Shown in pieces: positions 33,385 to 42,692 of a DNA stretch of 64,000 nucleotides (positions within the stretch are counted from its first letter, which is position 1; each line of letters opens with the position of its first letter). The stretch spans positions 308,399-372,398 of the forward strand of contig NZ_VWNF01000021.1 in the NCBI RefSeq assembly GCF_008711175.1, in the 5' to 3' direction. This DNA is from Nesterenkonia ebinurensis. Lineage in GTDB: Bacteria; Actinomycetota; Actinomycetes; Actinomycetales; Micrococcaceae. Position numbers and translations under genes: made by a program. The notes under the pieces were generated by a model. It did no database searches. It was given only the letters and a program-made list of their open reading frames with translations, and had not been told where the DNA came from.

Positions 33385-34997
33385 TACTCTCCCTTCTGCG
33401 CTACGGCATACTGGCCGTCCACGCGTCGAGTAAGGCTCCATGGATTGGCGTCCTGGACTGCTGCAGGCTGCAGTGCCTCGGGTGCGTTCTGGTAGACCAC
33501 TGGGCGCAGGAAGCGGCCAATGGAAAGTGTTCCCACCGAGGTGGAGCGCCCGTCAGATGTAGCTGGGAAAGGTCCCCCGTGCACCACGGCGTCTCCTACG
33601 TCAACACCGGTGGGCCAGCCATTGATCAGCAGACGGCCTGCCTTGAGCTCCAACAGTTCCAGCAGCGTACTCGCGGTCTGGGTGTCCTTACTGTCTCGCG
33701 GATCCAGGTGAAGAGTCGCAGTTAACTGCCCCTCGATGGCAGTGGCTACCTCTTCCAGCTCCTCAACAGAGCTATAGCGGACCACCAGGCAGACCGAGCC
33801 GAAGATCTCCTCAGAGAGTTCAGGGGTGGTGACAAAGACTTTCACATCTGTGGAGTAGACCGATGGGGCGGGAGCGTGCTCGGTCTTCCCCTCACTGCCA
33901 CGGCCGACCTCTGTGACTCCCGGTATGTCGGCGAGCTTCTGCTCCCCCTTTACACGGGAGGAGCAGATGCCCGGGGTCAGCATAGTGACCCCCGCAGCTG
34001 CAGAGAGATGGGTGCGGACGGCGTTGACGAAAGAATCCCCGCTGGTGCCCTCTGGGACGAACAGCAAACCAGGGGCTGTGCAGAGCTGTCCAGCGGAGCC
34101 GGTCAAGGAGGTCACGAACCCTTCGGCAAGCACAGGATTGTCACCGGCCACTGCCGATGGAAGTAGGAAGATCGGGTTGACTGAACTCATCTCGGCGTAA
34201 ACGGGAATCGGCTCGGGACGTGTCGCTGCTGTCTGCATCAGCGCCAATCCTCCACCGCGGGATCCGGTGAAGCCGACTGCCTTGATCCGCGGGTCAGCCA
34301 CCAGCTTCTGCCCCACATCTGTACCGCGTCCATAGACTAAGGAGAAGACACCGCCGGGGAGGCCCAGTTCAATCACCGCCTCGGTAATGGCTTGGCCTAC
34401 GATTTGGCTGGTTCCGGGATGGGCGTTATGTGCCTTAAACACCACTGGGCACCCTGCCGCCAACGCGGAAGCAGTATCTCCTCCAGCGACAGAGAAGGCC
34501 AGTGGAAAGTTCGAGGCTCCGAAGACAACTACCGGGCCCAGCGGGAGCGTGCGCTGACGCAGGTCAGGACGCGGCAGTGGCTTGCGATCCGACAGTGCCG
34601 GTTCAATCCGCACCCCGTGGTGGTCTCCTTGGAGAACTACCTTGGCAAAGAGCCTGAGCTGATTCACTGTCCGTGCCAACTCGCCCTGCAGGCGCATCTG
34701 CGGCAAGCCAGTTTCTGTCATCGCGGTGGCGATAATCTCCTCACCAGCAGCCTGGATCTTATCTGCTGCGGCAGCCAGAAATGCAGCTCGTTTCTGCGGA
34801 TCAAGCTTCCGGTACTCAAGAAAAGCTTCGGCGGCCGATTGAGCGGCGACCTCTGCCTGACCTTTTCCCAGCAGAGTAAACTTTGGCCCGGTCTGCTGGT
34901 TTTTCGCCGGATCAGTCGCTTGGGTGGTTCCCGCCGTGCCCTCAGTCGGTACTCCCGCGACTAGTGAGTGGTAGACGGATTCGGTCAATGTGCTCAT
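33384..34997 (-). CDS. 2,5-dioxovalerate (2-oxoglutarate semialdehyde) dehydrogenase
   Basis: This 537-residue NAD(P)-dependent aldehyde dehydrogenase completes the oxidative hexuronate/aldarate route by making 2-oxoglutarate. The subfamily-specific block [20 protein letters not shown] is present, along with [18 protein letters not shown] (cofactor loop), [10 protein letters not shown] (catalytic Glu) and [10 protein letters not shown] (catalytic Cys). It starts 36 bp after kdgD copy 2 and overlaps gudD by one base. It is the only such dehydrogenase in the window, so both kdgD products must converge on it unless there is another gene elsewhere. Confidence 0.93.
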   Translation of the reverse strand: MSTLTESVYHSLVAGVPTEGTAGTTQATDPAKNQQTGPKFTLLGKGQAEVAAQSAAEAFLEYRKLDPQKRAAFLAAAADKIQAAGEEIIATAMTETGLPQMRLQGELARTVNQLRLFAKVVLQGDHHGVRIEPALSDRKPLPRPDLRQRTLPLGPVVVFGASNFPLAFSVAGGDTASALAAGCPVVFKAHNAHPGTSQIVGQAITEAVIELGLPGGVFSLVYGRGTDVGQKLVADPRIKAVGFTGSRGGGLALMQTAATRPEPIPVYAEMSSVNPIFLLPSAVAGDNPVLAEGFVTSLTGSAGQLCTAPGLLFVPEGTSGDSFVNAVRTHLSAAAGVTMLTPGICSSRVKGEQKLADIPGVTEVGRGSEGKTEHAPAPSVYSTDVKVFVTTPELSEEIFGSVCLVVRYSSVEELEEVATAIEGQLTATLHLDPRDSKDTQTASTLLELLELKAGRLLINGWPTGVDVGDAVVHGGPFPATSDGRSTSVGTLSIGRFLRPVVYQNAPEALQPAAVQDANPWSLTRRVDGQYAVAQKGE

Positions 34998-35032
34998 CTC
35001 GGCTCCCTGAGTTTTTCGGCGGTTTCTTCGGT

Positions 35033-35959
35033 TTAGACAGATGCCGGAGCTAGGCTCCCGACTAGTGTGTTGAGGATCTGTTGCTCTTCCACGGAGAGAT
35101 CCCGCAGGGGCGGACGGACTGGACCGGCATCGCGGCCCACGGCCCGCAAACCAGCCTTAATAATGGATACGCCATATCCGTTGCCCCGGTCTCTGATGTC
35201 CAAATAGGGCAGTACAAAGTCTTTGAGTTTCTTCTGCACAGCAGCCTGGTCCTCATTACGGACATCGCGGTAGAACTCCAGGGCGAACTCGGGGATAAAG
35301 TTGAACATCGCCGAGGAGTAGGTGCTCATCCCCATCTTCAGCAGGGAGAGCGCGTAGGTCTCTGCTGTGGGCAGCCCACCCAAGTAAAAGAGCCGGTCGC
35401 CGCAAGCTGTGGTCACCCGGGCCAGCTGCTCGAAGTTGCCAACCCCGTCCTTAAACCCGATCAGGTGGGGATATGCCTCTGCCAATGAGACCACAGTGTC
35501 AGCGTTGTAGATCGCATTTGCGCGGTTGTAAAGGATCACGCCGAGTTTGGTGGACTCCAGTACCGCAGCCGCGTGTGCACGCAACCCTTCTTGGGTGGTT
35601 TCGGTCAAATACGGGGGCAGCAGAAGAAGACCGTCTGCCCCAGCAGTCTCAGCCATCTGGGCGAACTCCACCGCCTGCGCCGTATTGCCTATGGCGGAGC
35701 CCAGGATAGGGACGCCCTCACGGACGGTTTTTGCTGCCGTGAAGACCACGAGGCGACTCTCATCCAGCGTGAGCGAAAACCCCTCACCAGTGCCTCCGGC
35801 TGCGAAGAGCCCAGCAATATCATGGCTGGACTGCCACTCCAGGTGGCTGATGAGCTTCGCCTCGTCGATCTGCAGATCCTGTGTGAAAGGGGTGACGGGG
35901 AAGGACAACAGTCCTTCCTGAAGTATCTGGGCGAGCTCCTGAGGAGTGTACTGCGTCAT
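35033..35959 (-). CDS. kdgD: 5-dehydro-4-deoxyglucarate dehydratase (copy 2)
   Basis: This 308-residue DapA-fold enzyme is homologous to copy 1 at 26815-27738. It has SFPVTPF, GTGEGFSL, LLLPPYLTETTQEGL, GVILYNRANA (catalytic Tyr) and LIGFKDGVGN (Schiff-base Lys). It heads the operon kdgD, 2,5-dioxovalerate dehydrogenase, gudD, AEC transporter. GGAAAG precedes the start, and a LysR-type regulatory box overlapping the end of the lysR gene lies 76 bp upstream. Confidence 0.93.
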   Translation of the reverse strand: MTQYTPQELAQILQEGLLSFPVTPFTQDLQIDEAKLISHLEWQSSHDIAGLFAAGGTGEGFSLTLDESRLVVFTAAKTVREGVPILGSAIGNTAQAVEFAQMAETAGADGLLLLPPYLTETTQEGLRAHAAAVLESTKLGVILYNRANAIYNADTVVSLAEAYPHLIGFKDGVGNFEQLARVTTACGDRLFYLGGLPTAETYALSLLKMGMSTYSSAMFNFIPEFALEFYRDVRNEDQAAVQKKLKDFVLPYLDIRDRGNGYGVSIIKAGLRAVGRDAGPVRPPLRDLSVEEQQILNTLVGSLAPASV

Positions 35960-36034
35960 GGAAAGGGCCTCCGGAAAGAGAACTAGTAGCGATCAGAGAA
36001 GTACTGTGATTTACGCTACGTTCCTGGTGTCATG

Positions 36035-36080
36035 CCTGTCCAAGCCTACAGTTGTATGGATTGATACCTTGCGTGCATCA
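36035..36080 (-). promoter_or_regulatory. LysR-type regulatory box upstream of the kdgD operon
   Basis: Read on the minus strand it consists of TGATGCA, 5 bp, GGTATCA, 15 bp, GGCTTGGACAGG. The same three blocks with identical spacing occur on the plus strand at 36998-37043 in front of tctC. TGAT...ATCA forms a dyad suitable for a LysR dimer, and TTGGAC at the end could be the -35. The first block overlaps the stop codon of the lysR gene. Confidence 0.78.
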
Positions 36081-36962
36081 TAAAGAAATCTCCTGTAGTA
36101 ACCCTGCGACCTTGTGCAAGGCAGGGTTGGTGGAAGACGAGAGCCAGGTGGCGTGCAGCTGAACCAGGTCGCTAGGCGCATTGCGCAGAGGAAGGAAGGT
36201 CACCCCCGGGATGCTCAGTTGCCCAGCGGACTCTGGAACGAGCGACAGGCCGTGCCCCGCCGCTGACAATGCCACCAAAGTAAGCACCTGACTTGCTGTA
36301 TGTGAGACCTTTTCAGGACGCACATCGATAAGCCCCACCACCAGGTCATGGAAATACCGAGCCTGCCCATGGGAGTACATGAGGATCTGCTCCCCCTGAA
36401 GCTCCTCGGGGGGAATAGGCTGGCCGCGCACGGCCAAAGGATGTTTGCTGGGCACAGCCACGATTAGCGACTCCGTGAGCACCATGTTCGATTCAACACC
36501 TTCGAGATGAAACGGAGGCCGGGTGAGCCCCATGTCGATGCTCCCACTGCGCAGAGACTCGAGCTGCCGGGCAGAAACCATTTCGTGAAGCTCCACAGTG
36601 ATTCCCGGAAAGGCCTCCTTGATCTGAGTGAGCAGACTGCCCAGGACCCGGTATGCCGAAGCTGCGGTGTACCCCAACCGCACAACGCCCACCTGTCCAG
36701 ATGCGATCAGGCGAGCTCGACGAGGAGCCTGCTCGGCCTGGGCAACGAGCTGTCGGCATTCCAGGAGAAACGCCTCACCGGCTGCAGTCAGGCTTACCCC
36801 ACGCGGATGACGGAGCAACAGTTTGAGCCCCAAGGATTTCTCCAGCTTCTGGATCTGCCTGCTCAACGGAGGCTGTGTCATGTGGAGCCGATCAGCAGCG
36901 TGCCCGAAATGCAACTCCTCGGCTACCGCTATGAACGCACGAGCCTGAGTCAAGGTGAACAT
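36078..36962 (-). CDS. LysR-family transcriptional regulator (aldarate-responsive, inferred)
   Basis: This 294-residue regulator has a winged helix at the N-terminus (FTLTQARAFIAVAEELHFGHAA, QPPLSRQIQKLEKSLG) and a LysR substrate-binding domain with VGVVRLGYTAASAYRV, MGLTRPPFHLEGVESN and GHGLSLVPESAGQL. The start at 36962 has GGAGG upstream; an in-frame ATG at 36977 lies inside that site. It lies between two divergently organised aldarate operons, each preceded by the same 46-bp box, so it very probably activates both in response to a sugar diacid or its breakdown product. Confidence 0.9.
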   Translation of the reverse strand: MFTLTQARAFIAVAEELHFGHAADRLHMTQPPLSRQIQKLEKSLGLKLLLRHPRGVSLTAAGEAFLLECRQLVAQAEQAPRRARLIASGQVGVVRLGYTAASAYRVLGSLLTQIKEAFPGITVELHEMVSARQLESLRSGSIDMGLTRPPFHLEGVESNMVLTESLIVAVPSKHPLAVRGQPIPPEELQGEQILMYSHGQARYFHDLVVGLIDVRPEKVSHTASQVLTLVALSAAGHGLSLVPESAGQLSIPGVTFLPLRNAPSDLVQLHATWLSSSTNPALHKVAGLLQEISL

Positions 36963-36997
36963 CAGCCCAGCCTCCATTCAAGGGAAGTCTCTCAAAA

Positions 36998-37043
36998 TGA
37001 TGCATTGAGGGTATCAGGTCATGCTTCATATGGCTTGGACAGG
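36998..37043 (+). promoter_or_regulatory. LysR-type regulatory box upstream of tctC
   Basis: This is the plus-strand copy of the box described at 36035-36080: TGATGCA (36998-37004), GGTATCA (37010-37016) and GGCTTGGACAGG (37032-37043), with the same 5- and 15-bp gaps. It is 93 bp upstream of the tctC start and 36 bp upstream of lysR, so it may also serve autoregulation. Confidence 0.78.
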
Positions 37044-37135
37044 TATCGAGTCTTTTGTTTACGCTCATGAGTGACCTGAATCACGTGTTACTGCTCACAG
37101 AGCGGAAACCACCAGAACGCACCAAAGGAGGAGTT

Positions 37136-38155
37136 ATGTTCTGGAGTTCAATCACTCGCAAAACCACCGCCGTCTCAGCCCTCACGGGGCTACTGCTCAT
37201 CAGTGCCTGCGGAAACGTCACCACAGGGGGCAACGGAAACAACGGTGACGATAATGGTGAGGATTACCCTACCCAGGCCATCCGGTTGACCGTGGGACAA
37301 GATGCCGGTGGCTCCACCGACCTCATTGCCCGCGCCGTCGCCAACGGCTCCCAAGGCGTGTGGGGCGTACCAATGACCGTGGAGAACCAGCCCGGAGCTA
37401 ACGGGGCAATCGCTACTCAGGAAGTAGCCAACCGGAATCCCGACGGCTACGAACTTGTGCTGCTCAACGCCTCCCTGATCACCATCACCTCGATGGTGGT
37501 ACCAGAGAGCGAGCAGGTGACACTGGACGATCTGGACATCATTGCCGGTCTCTCACAGGATGATTATATCCTGATCGCCAACGCTGACAGTGAGCTCGAT
37601 ACCCTCGATGACATGCTCAACGCTGACCGGACCATCGACTTCGGCACTACCGGTGTAGGTACCGCTGCCCAGTTAGCCATGCTGGTGCTGATCGCCGAGA
37701 CGGGAATTGACGGCAATGAAGTCCCCTTTGACTCGGGCTCCCCGGCTCTGACCGCAGTGATGGGCAATCAGGTAGAGGTTGCCACTGTCCAGGTGGGCGA
37801 GGCAATGCCTCAGATCGAAGCAGGTACCGTCAAGCCGATCCTGCTGTTCTCCGATGATCGGATCGACTACCTGCCTGACGTTCCCACCGCGGTGGAGGAA
37901 GGCTATGACGTGCCTGTCTCCCAGTACCGCGCCCTGGCTATGCCTGCTGGTGCCCCCGATCATGTGCTGGAGACCCTCGAGGAAGGCCTGCAGGAGATTT
38001 TTGCCACCGAGGACTACCAGCAGTTCAATGAAGACAACTTCCTCACCCCCCATGAGATCTCCGGAGAGCAGGTCCGCGAGGAGTGGACCGACCTGGCTGA
38101 GCACTACGCCCAACTGGTCGACGAGCACGGCATCAACCTCGGCGGGGACAACTGA
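37136..38155 (+). CDS. Tripartite tricarboxylate transporter substrate-binding lipoprotein (TctC/BugT type)
   Basis: This 339-residue protein has a lipobox (LLLISACGN) and an Asn/Asp-rich linker. The mature domain has the Bug-family features YPTQAIRLTVGQDAGGSTD, VENQPGANGAIATQEVAN, IDFGTTGVGTAAQLA and YLPDVPTAVEEGYDVP. AAAGGAGG sets the start. It captures a carboxylate outside the cell for the TctAB membrane complex. Linkage to galactarate/glucarate dehydratases suggests an aldarate rather than citrate. It is first in the operon tctC-tctB-tctA-dehydratase. Confidence 0.92.
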   Translation: MFWSSITRKTTAVSALTGLLLISACGNVTTGGNGNNGDDNGEDYPTQAIRLTVGQDAGGSTDLIARAVANGSQGVWGVPMTVENQPGANGAIATQEVANRNPDGYELVLLNASLITITSMVVPESEQVTLDDLDIIAGLSQDDYILIANADSELDTLDDMLNADRTIDFGTTGVGTAAQLAMLVLIAETGIDGNEVPFDSGSPALTAVMGNQVEVATVQVGEAMPQIEAGTVKPILLFSDDRIDYLPDVPTAVEEGYDVPVSQYRALAMPAGAPDHVLETLEEGLQEIFATEDYQQFNEDNFLTPHEISGEQVREEWTDLAEHYAQLVDEHGINLGGDN

Positions 38156-38157
38156 CC

Positions 38158-38709
38158 GTGAGCCGCACCAGGGAGAAAACTGAGGACGTTCTAAGCCAAC
38201 TCACAGATGAGTCCGGTTCGAGTACAGAACAGAACGACGCCCTCCTCACCACCGCTGACTACGTCCCCGAACGCGCCGGGACAGTTACCAATTTTGTCTG
38301 TGGTGCCGTTGTCTCCCTGCTCGGGATAGGTGCCCTGCTCGTAGCCTGGGACTTGGGCTTCGGGTCACTGACCCAGCCGCGAGCAGGCACCTGGCCCGGA
38401 ATACTCTCCGCGCTTCTCATCCTGCTAGGCGCACTCATCATGCTGCAGGCTAAGAGTTTCAACGACGCGGAGAGGCTCACCTTCAACGCAGCAGCTGTCG
38501 GCGTCGGCGCGGTCTCTCTGGCTGTGGCAGTTCAGCTGATGCCACACATAGGTTTTGAAATCCCAGCTGTCCTGCTCACCGTCTTCTGGATGAGCGTCCT
38601 CGGGAAAGAGAAATACTTGCTCTCCATACCCCTGTCCGTAGCAGCAGTAGCAGGGTTCTACCTCATCTTCGTCACGGGGCTCAACGTTCCCCTTCCCCGC
38701 CTGTTTTGA
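38158..38709 (+). CDS. Tripartite tricarboxylate transporter small membrane subunit (TctB)
   Basis: This 183-residue protein has four hydrophobic segments (about residues 45-65, 80-98, 110-128 and 145-180) and a hydrophilic 40-residue N-terminus. PRAGTWPGILSALLILLGALI is typical of TctB. A GTG start lies 2 bp after the tctC stop. It accompanies the large TctA channel subunit, and its poor sequence conservation is normal for the family. Confidence 0.88.
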   Translation: MSRTREKTEDVLSQLTDESGSSTEQNDALLTTADYVPERAGTVTNFVCGAVVSLLGIGALLVAWDLGFGSLTQPRAGTWPGILSALLILLGALIMLQAKSFNDAERLTFNAAAVGVGAVSLAVAVQLMPHIGFEIPAVLLTVFWMSVLGKEKYLLSIPLSVAAVAGFYLIFVTGLNVPLPRLF

Positions 38710-38761
38710 ACATCACCCCCGTACCGACCCGCTCGAAGACATCTGAAAGGCCGTCAGCATT

Positions 38762-40411
38762 ATGGACTTCGCCCCGGTCATAGAGGGCTTCGAGGTTGTC
38801 CTGCAACCTCAGAACTTCCTCTTCTGCATCATTGGCGTGCTCGTCGGCATGGTCATCGGCGTCCTGCCCGGGCTTGGACCGGCTGCCACCATCGCCATCC
38901 TGCTGCCGATGACCTACGGCATGGAACCGGTCACCGCCATCATTATGCTCGCCGGCATCTTCTACGGGGCAATCTACGGTGGAACCGTCACCGCCGTGCT
39001 GCTCAAACTTCCCGGGGAAACCAGTTCGGCGATCACCGCCCTGGACGGCTACCCCATGGGACAGAAAGGACAAGCCGGCAAGGCGCTGGGAATCGGTGCC
39101 ATCGCCTCCTTCATCGGCGGAACCATCGCCATCATCGCGCTGACCTTCGTGGCCCCGATCATCGCCGGTTGGGCACTGCGCTTCGGACCCCCAGAATATG
39201 CGGCGCTGACCCTTCTGGGCATTCTGTTGGTGGCCACCATTTCTAACGGCACCATGCTCAAGGCCCTTGTCGCTGCAGCTCTGGGGCTGCTATTCGCAGT
39301 GGTGGGGCGCGACGCCTTCACCGGAGAACTGCGCTACACCGCCGGCAACCTAGAGCTCTCTGACGGACTGCAATTCGTCCCCATCGCCATGGGTGTCTTC
39401 GGCCTGGCTGAGATTCTCTACAACCTTGAGAAACGGCACCTGGCCCAACCCAAACCCATCAAGGTAGATAAGGTGCTGCCAAATAAGGCTGATTTAAAAC
39501 AGTCCGCCGGGCCAATTGCCCGCGGCGGGGTACTTGGATTCTTCCTGGGGATTCTTCCGGGGGGTGGGGCCACCGTCTCATCAATGGTCTCCTACGGAAT
39601 GGAGAAGAGACTCTCCAAAGATCCTAAGCGTTTCGGTAAAGGTGCCATTGAGGGAGTGGCCGGACCTGAGACGGCAAACAACGCCGCAGCGACCTCTTCC
39701 TTTATCCCCCTTCTAACCCTGGGTATTCCAGCTAACGCCACCATGGCAGTAATGTTCGGCGCCCTGATGATTCAGGGGATCGCCCCCGGTCCTCAGCTGG
39801 TGGACACCAACCCCGAACTATTCTGGGGTGTGGTGAACTCGATGTACATCGGGAATCTGATCCTCATCATCCTCGCCATTCCACTGATCGGCCTGTTCGT
39901 CCGGATTCTTTATGTGCGTTCCACTATTCTGGCGCCGATCACGTTGCTGATCGTCTGTATGGGCGCCTTCACTATCAGCAACCGGTTCTTTGAAGTCATG
40001 GTCGTGATCGTTTTTGGTGTGCTCGGCTACCTGATGAAGAAGTTCGGGTTCGACCCGGCCCCGCTAGTCCTGGCATTCGTGCTCGGTTCACTGCTGGAGG
40101 ACAACTTCCGCCGCAGCCTGATGATGTTCCAGGGCGATGTCAGCCGAGTCTCCGAACGACCCATCACACTCACTCTGCTCAGCGTATTCGTCTTGGTCCT
40201 CATCCTGCCGCTTGTGTTCAAAATCGTGGCGCACCGGAAGGGAGCCGATTCCCTTCTCGACGTTGTTGCTGGCGAGACCACACAGCAGGACTCATCTCAA
40301 GAGAACACCGCTGAGAGCAGATCTCACCACACCGAAACCGAAGAGAAAGATACCGCCGCAACTGCTAGCGGTGAGCCCCAGAAGAAGCCTCCGGCCAAGC
40401 CGGACAGATGA
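38762..40411 (+). CDS. Tripartite tricarboxylate transporter large membrane subunit (TctA)
   Basis: This 549-residue protein has about twelve membrane segments and the TctA hallmark loops VIGVLPGLGPAATIAILLP and GAIYGGTVTAVLLKLPGE, with an inverted-repeat counterpart GFFLGILPGGGATVSSMVSY and TLGIPANATMAVMFGAL. The last 50 residues are a hydrophilic Ser/Glu/Lys-rich tail beyond the usual 500-residue length. It forms the sodium- or proton-coupled channel fed by TctC. The start has AAAGG upstream, 53 bp after tctB. Confidence 0.93.
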   Translation: MDFAPVIEGFEVVLQPQNFLFCIIGVLVGMVIGVLPGLGPAATIAILLPMTYGMEPVTAIIMLAGIFYGAIYGGTVTAVLLKLPGETSSAITALDGYPMGQKGQAGKALGIGAIASFIGGTIAIIALTFVAPIIAGWALRFGPPEYAALTLLGILLVATISNGTMLKALVAAALGLLFAVVGRDAFTGELRYTAGNLELSDGLQFVPIAMGVFGLAEILYNLEKRHLAQPKPIKVDKVLPNKADLKQSAGPIARGGVLGFFLGILPGGGATVSSMVSYGMEKRLSKDPKRFGKGAIEGVAGPETANNAAATSSFIPLLTLGIPANATMAVMFGALMIQGIAPGPQLVDTNPELFWGVVNSMYIGNLILIILAIPLIGLFVRILYVRSTILAPITLLIVCMGAFTISNRFFEVMVVIVFGVLGYLMKKFGFDPAPLVLAFVLGSLLEDNFRRSLMMFQGDVSRVSERPITLTLLSVFVLVLILPLVFKIVAHRKGADSLLDVVAGETTQQDSSQENTAESRSHHTETEEKDTAATASGEPQKKPPAKPDR

Positions 40412-40465
40412 ACCCTTTCCCAGATTCGTTAAACCCCACCACTTGTCCCTGACCGAAGGAGCCTC

Positions 40466-41593
40466 ATGCCTGCCGATTCCATCCGTTCAGTCAAGCTTTC
40501 CTCTGTGATTTTGCCGCTGAAGACCGCTATCTCCGATGCCAAAGTATTCACCGGACGGCAGAAGCCGATGACCGAAGTGGCATTTCTCTTCTCGGAGATC
40601 ACCACTGAGCAGGGCATCTACGGAGTGGGCTTCAGTTACTCCAAACGAGCCGGCGGACCCGCTCAGTTCGCCCACGCTAAGGAAGTCGCTGAGATCCTCA
40701 TTGGTGAAGACCCTAATGATATCGCGCGACTGAACGTCAAACTGCAGTGGGCAGGAGCTTCGGTAGGACGGTCGGGACTAGCTACCCAAGCATTGGCTGC
40801 AGTAGACGTCGCCCTCTGGGATTTGAAAGCCAAACGCGCTGATCTTCCCCTGGCCAAGCTGCTGGGTGCACACCGGGACTCTGTTCGGACTTATAACACC
40901 TCTGGCGGATTTCTTAACGCATCTCTGGAAGAGGTTAAGGAGCGTGCCAGTCAGTCCATCGAAGAGGGCATCGGCGGGATCAAAATCAAAGTGGGACTGC
41001 CAGACAACTCCGAGGACCTCCGTCGGGTACGAGGCATCCGCGAGCACATCGGAGACCAGGTTCCCCTCATGGTGGACGCCAACCAGCAGTGGGATCGAGC
41101 CATCGCCCTTCGCATGGGGCGCCGTCTGGAGGAGTTCGACCTGGTCTGGATCGAGGAACCGCTTGATGCCTACGATATGGAGGGACATGCTCGTCTGACC
41201 CGTACCCTGGATACTCCCATCGCCACCGGGGAGATGCTGTCCTCAGTTGCTGAGCATCAGCGGCTCATCGACGGGGAGGCCTGCGACATCATCCAGCCAG
41301 ATGCTCCACGGGTGGGTGGGATCACCCAATTCATGCGGTTACTCACTCTAGCTGATCAGAAGGGGCTCGACCTGGCACCGCATTTTGCCATGGAGATTCA
41401 CCTCCATCTGGCTGCCTGCTACCCCCGCGAGCCGTGGGTGGAGCATTTCGACTGGTTGAATCCCCTGTTCAACGAGCGCCTGGAGACCCAGGACGGACGG
41501 ATGCTGATCCCGGATCGCCCGGGACTGGGCATCACCATGAGCGGCCAAGCCAGGGATTGGACCGTAGCCTCAGCGGTGTACGGAAAAGATTGA
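40466..41593 (+). CDS. L-talarate/galactarate dehydratase (enolase superfamily)
   Basis: This 375-residue enzyme dehydrates galactarate (and/or L-talarate) to 5-dehydro-4-deoxyglucarate, feeding kdgD. It has VGFSYSKRAGGPAQFAHAKE in the capping domain, GGIKIKVG (catalytic Lys pair), MVDANQQWD (metal Asp), IEEPLDAYD (metal Glu), ATGEMLSS (metal Glu) and LAPHFAMEIHLHL, the His motif typical of the talarate/galactarate subgroup. A strong site (GAAGGAG) precedes the ATG. It is the last gene of the tct operon, directly coupling uptake and first catabolic step. Confidence 0.9.
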   Translation: MPADSIRSVKLSSVILPLKTAISDAKVFTGRQKPMTEVAFLFSEITTEQGIYGVGFSYSKRAGGPAQFAHAKEVAEILIGEDPNDIARLNVKLQWAGASVGRSGLATQALAAVDVALWDLKAKRADLPLAKLLGAHRDSVRTYNTSGGFLNASLEEVKERASQSIEEGIGGIKIKVGLPDNSEDLRRVRGIREHIGDQVPLMVDANQQWDRAIALRMGRRLEEFDLVWIEEPLDAYDMEGHARLTRTLDTPIATGEMLSSVAEHQRLIDGEACDIIQPDAPRVGGITQFMRLLTLADQKGLDLAPHFAMEIHLHLAACYPREPWVEHFDWLNPLFNERLETQDGRMLIPDRPGLGITMSGQARDWTVASAVYGKD

Positions 41594-41747
41594 ACCACGA
41601 TTGTGCCCCTCTGACTCCATTCGATCGGAGCACATACTTTCCCGACGGCGTCGTGCTTTTGACCCTTTTAGCGTTTGGCAAGTGGCAGCCTACTGCTACG
41701 CCACAGTCTCGGTATAGCTCAAGCCAGGAGCCTGACAATGCGATGAT

Positions 41748-42563
41748 TCAGATGCCGACTTCTTTGGCCCGGGCGGTGACCAGATCCTTCATCTTCTTGG
41801 CGATCATGGTGATGCCGCGCTTCGGAGCTACCCGGGAGAGGATGTCGAAGAGCCGGGCATCATTTCCGATCATCACCCTGAACCGCTTGCGCTCAATAGC
41901 ATCAGCGATGACCCGTCCCGCCTCCTCCGGAGAGGTGGCCCGGGAGGTGTCACCGCCATGATCGGAGGTCTCCACGCCTGAATTCTTAGTGATCTCGGTG
42001 GCCACTGCGCCGGGAAAAACCTCGGTGACCGTCACGGAGGTATCCAGCAACTCGGCGTAGAGACCCTCGGTAAGCAGTCGCACCGCAGCCTTAGAGGCGC
42101 CGTAGAAGCTCTGCCCGGGCACCGGCAGCAGCGCACCCATACTCGAAACGTTCACCAGTGAGGCTTCCGACCGGCTCTTCAGGCCGGGCAGAAATGCCTT
42201 GACCACGTTGACTGTGCCCCAGAAGTTCACATCGACCACATGTTCCATCTGCTCGAACTTCAGATCTTCAACGTGGATGAAGGGCTGGATGATGCCGGCC
42301 ACATTGATCAGTCCGTCAGCCGGGCCGAGCGCCTCAGTGACCTCAAGCGGGAGGGCCAGCACAGCGTCACGGTCGGTGATGTTCAGTGCATGCAGGCTGA
42401 GGTTCTTACCCGCTTCGGCCTCGTCCGCCGTCTCCTGCAGACCTTCGGCGTTGAGGTCCACCGCGGCCACCCGGGCTCCTCGGCGGATCAGCTCCAGCAC
42501 TGTGGCCCGACCAATGCCGGCCCCGCCTCCAGTCACCACAAAAACTTTCCCTGCACAGTTCAT
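41748..42563 (-). CDS. Short-chain dehydrogenase/reductase
   Basis: This 271-residue classical SDR has TGGGAGIGRATV (cofactor site), NVAGII, VNVSSMGALLP (catalytic Ser) and YGASKAAV (catalytic Tyr/Lys). The C-terminus carries a basic amphipathic stretch (APKRGITMIAKKMKDLV), often seen in lipid- or membrane-associated SDRs. It is isolated on the minus strand after the aldarate operon, with a 155-bp gap without genes. The substrate is unknown. Confidence 0.9.
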   Translation of the reverse strand: MNCAGKVFVVTGGGAGIGRATVLELIRRGARVAAVDLNAEGLQETADEAEAGKNLSLHALNITDRDAVLALPLEVTEALGPADGLINVAGIIQPFIHVEDLKFEQMEHVVDVNFWGTVNVVKAFLPGLKSRSEASLVNVSSMGALLPVPGQSFYGASKAAVRLLTEGLYAELLDTSVTVTEVFPGAVATEITKNSGVETSDHGGDTSRATSPEEAGRVIADAIERKRFRVMIGNDARLFDILSRVAPKRGITMIAKKMKDLVTARAKEVGI

Positions 42564-42692
42564 CGCATACTCACTCCCGCATCAGACAGACGGGCCTGCC
42601 CCGCCGTATGCTTAGAGTAGCCCGGTACTGGACCGAGTGACAGTGCTCGGCTGAGTGCTCAAGTGAGCACACGGCGTCGTGCTTTACCCGGT

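Noticed and set aside
41594..41747. Possible small gene in the gap after the talarate/galactarate dehydratase
   Set aside because: No frame with a ribosome site of useful length was seen; the gap holds one copy of the ACGGCGTCGTGCTTT motif only.
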